DNA from: a virus
Length of the DNA stretch: 41,906 bases
Virus record (IMG/VR): IMGVR_UViG_3300046674_000102
Location: 1-41,906 of that record
Reading direction: 5' to 3' (one strand)
In this document: one piece after another, positions 41,882-41,906 of the stretch
How positions within the stretch are numbered: position 1 is the first letter of the stretch
Layout: each line of letters opens with the position of its first letter
Translations under genes and position numbers: made by a program
The notes under the pieces: model-generated
Databases searched by the model: none
What the model was told of the DNA's origin: nothing
Seen by the model: only the letters and a program-made list of their open reading frames with translations

Positions 41882-41906
41882 GCGCCCACAGCCTCGCCGG
41901 CCACCT
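41780..41906. repeat. Contig-end overlap (right copy)
   Basis: Exact duplicate of positions 1-127, containing the start of the gpT frame and the slippery site. It should be removed when counting genome length. Confidence 0.93.

Noticed and set aside
1-41906. General avoidance of other restriction palindromes (for example XhoI, CTCGAG)
   Set aside because: I did not see CTCGAG, but SalI-type GTCGAC sites are present and I cannot count reliably by eye, so only the CTGCAG signal is reported.

Overview
This window is a complete genome of a temperate, siphovirus-type (long non-contractile tail) double-stranded DNA phage of a high-GC actinomycete, most likely Streptomyces or a close relative. The evidence is an HK97-type head module, a tail module with tape measure and frameshifted chaperones, a large serine integrase, a relative of the phiC31 Gp3 directionality factor, high GC content and GTG/TTG starts. 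The first 127 bases are repeated exactly at the end (1-127 = 41780-41906). The true unit is therefore about 41,779 bp, a circular or circularly permuted contig cut inside the tail-chaperone gene.

Almost every gene lies on the minus strand, so the map reads from high to low coordinates. The structural block starts at 8.9 kb: small and large terminase, portal, MuF-like protein, scaffold, capsid, connectors, tail terminator, major tail protein and chaperone. It continues across the contig ends into tape measure, tail proteins and receptor-binding proteins, down to 33.6 kb. Below it lie the lysis genes (33.5-32.1 kb), a dNMP kinase, and an early region (31.4-15.7 kb). The early region holds a PD-(D/E)XK nuclease, a Gp3-like protein, HNH endonucleases, a primase-helicase, a cytosine methyltransferase, a family A DNA polymerase, a sigma-like factor, ThyX, dCMP deaminase and many small proteins. 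A separate unit (15.5-12.1 kb) has a host-type promoter and ends with the integrase and a coupled zinc-ribbon protein. Next come tRNA-Thr, tRNA-Asn, a tRNA-like remnant and tRNA-Leu, then an HNH packaging gene and a structural-looking small protein. Only two genes face right (8989-9959). Each has its own terminator, and they look like a lysogenic-conversion insert (moron).

Three dispersed DNA elements organise the genome. (1) Twelve copies of a leftward promoter-like motif, consensus GCATTCGACTCACTAGA, sit in front of transcription units. Ten bases of its core match the phage T7 promoter, yet no single-subunit RNA polymerase is encoded; a phage sigma-like protein is. (2) Ten copies of a 22-bp palindrome (half-site CACCTMCGAA) lie at gene boundaries in early and late regions, like repressor operators or stoperators. 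(3) An exact 94-bp direct repeat with nested inverted repeats occurs twice, 18.3 kb apart, each time between a terminator hairpin and a copy of the promoter motif.

The genes fit together as follows. ThyX, dCMP deaminase and dNMP kinase supply dTTP for the phage polymerase. The primase-helicase, polymerase, Cas4/RecB-like nuclease and HNH enzymes handle DNA replication and processing. The integrase, with a separately controlled Gp3-like protein, would govern integration and excision. No classical helix-turn-helix repressor was recognised, so the protein that reads the palindromes is an open question. All functional names come from reading motifs in the translations; no database search was run.
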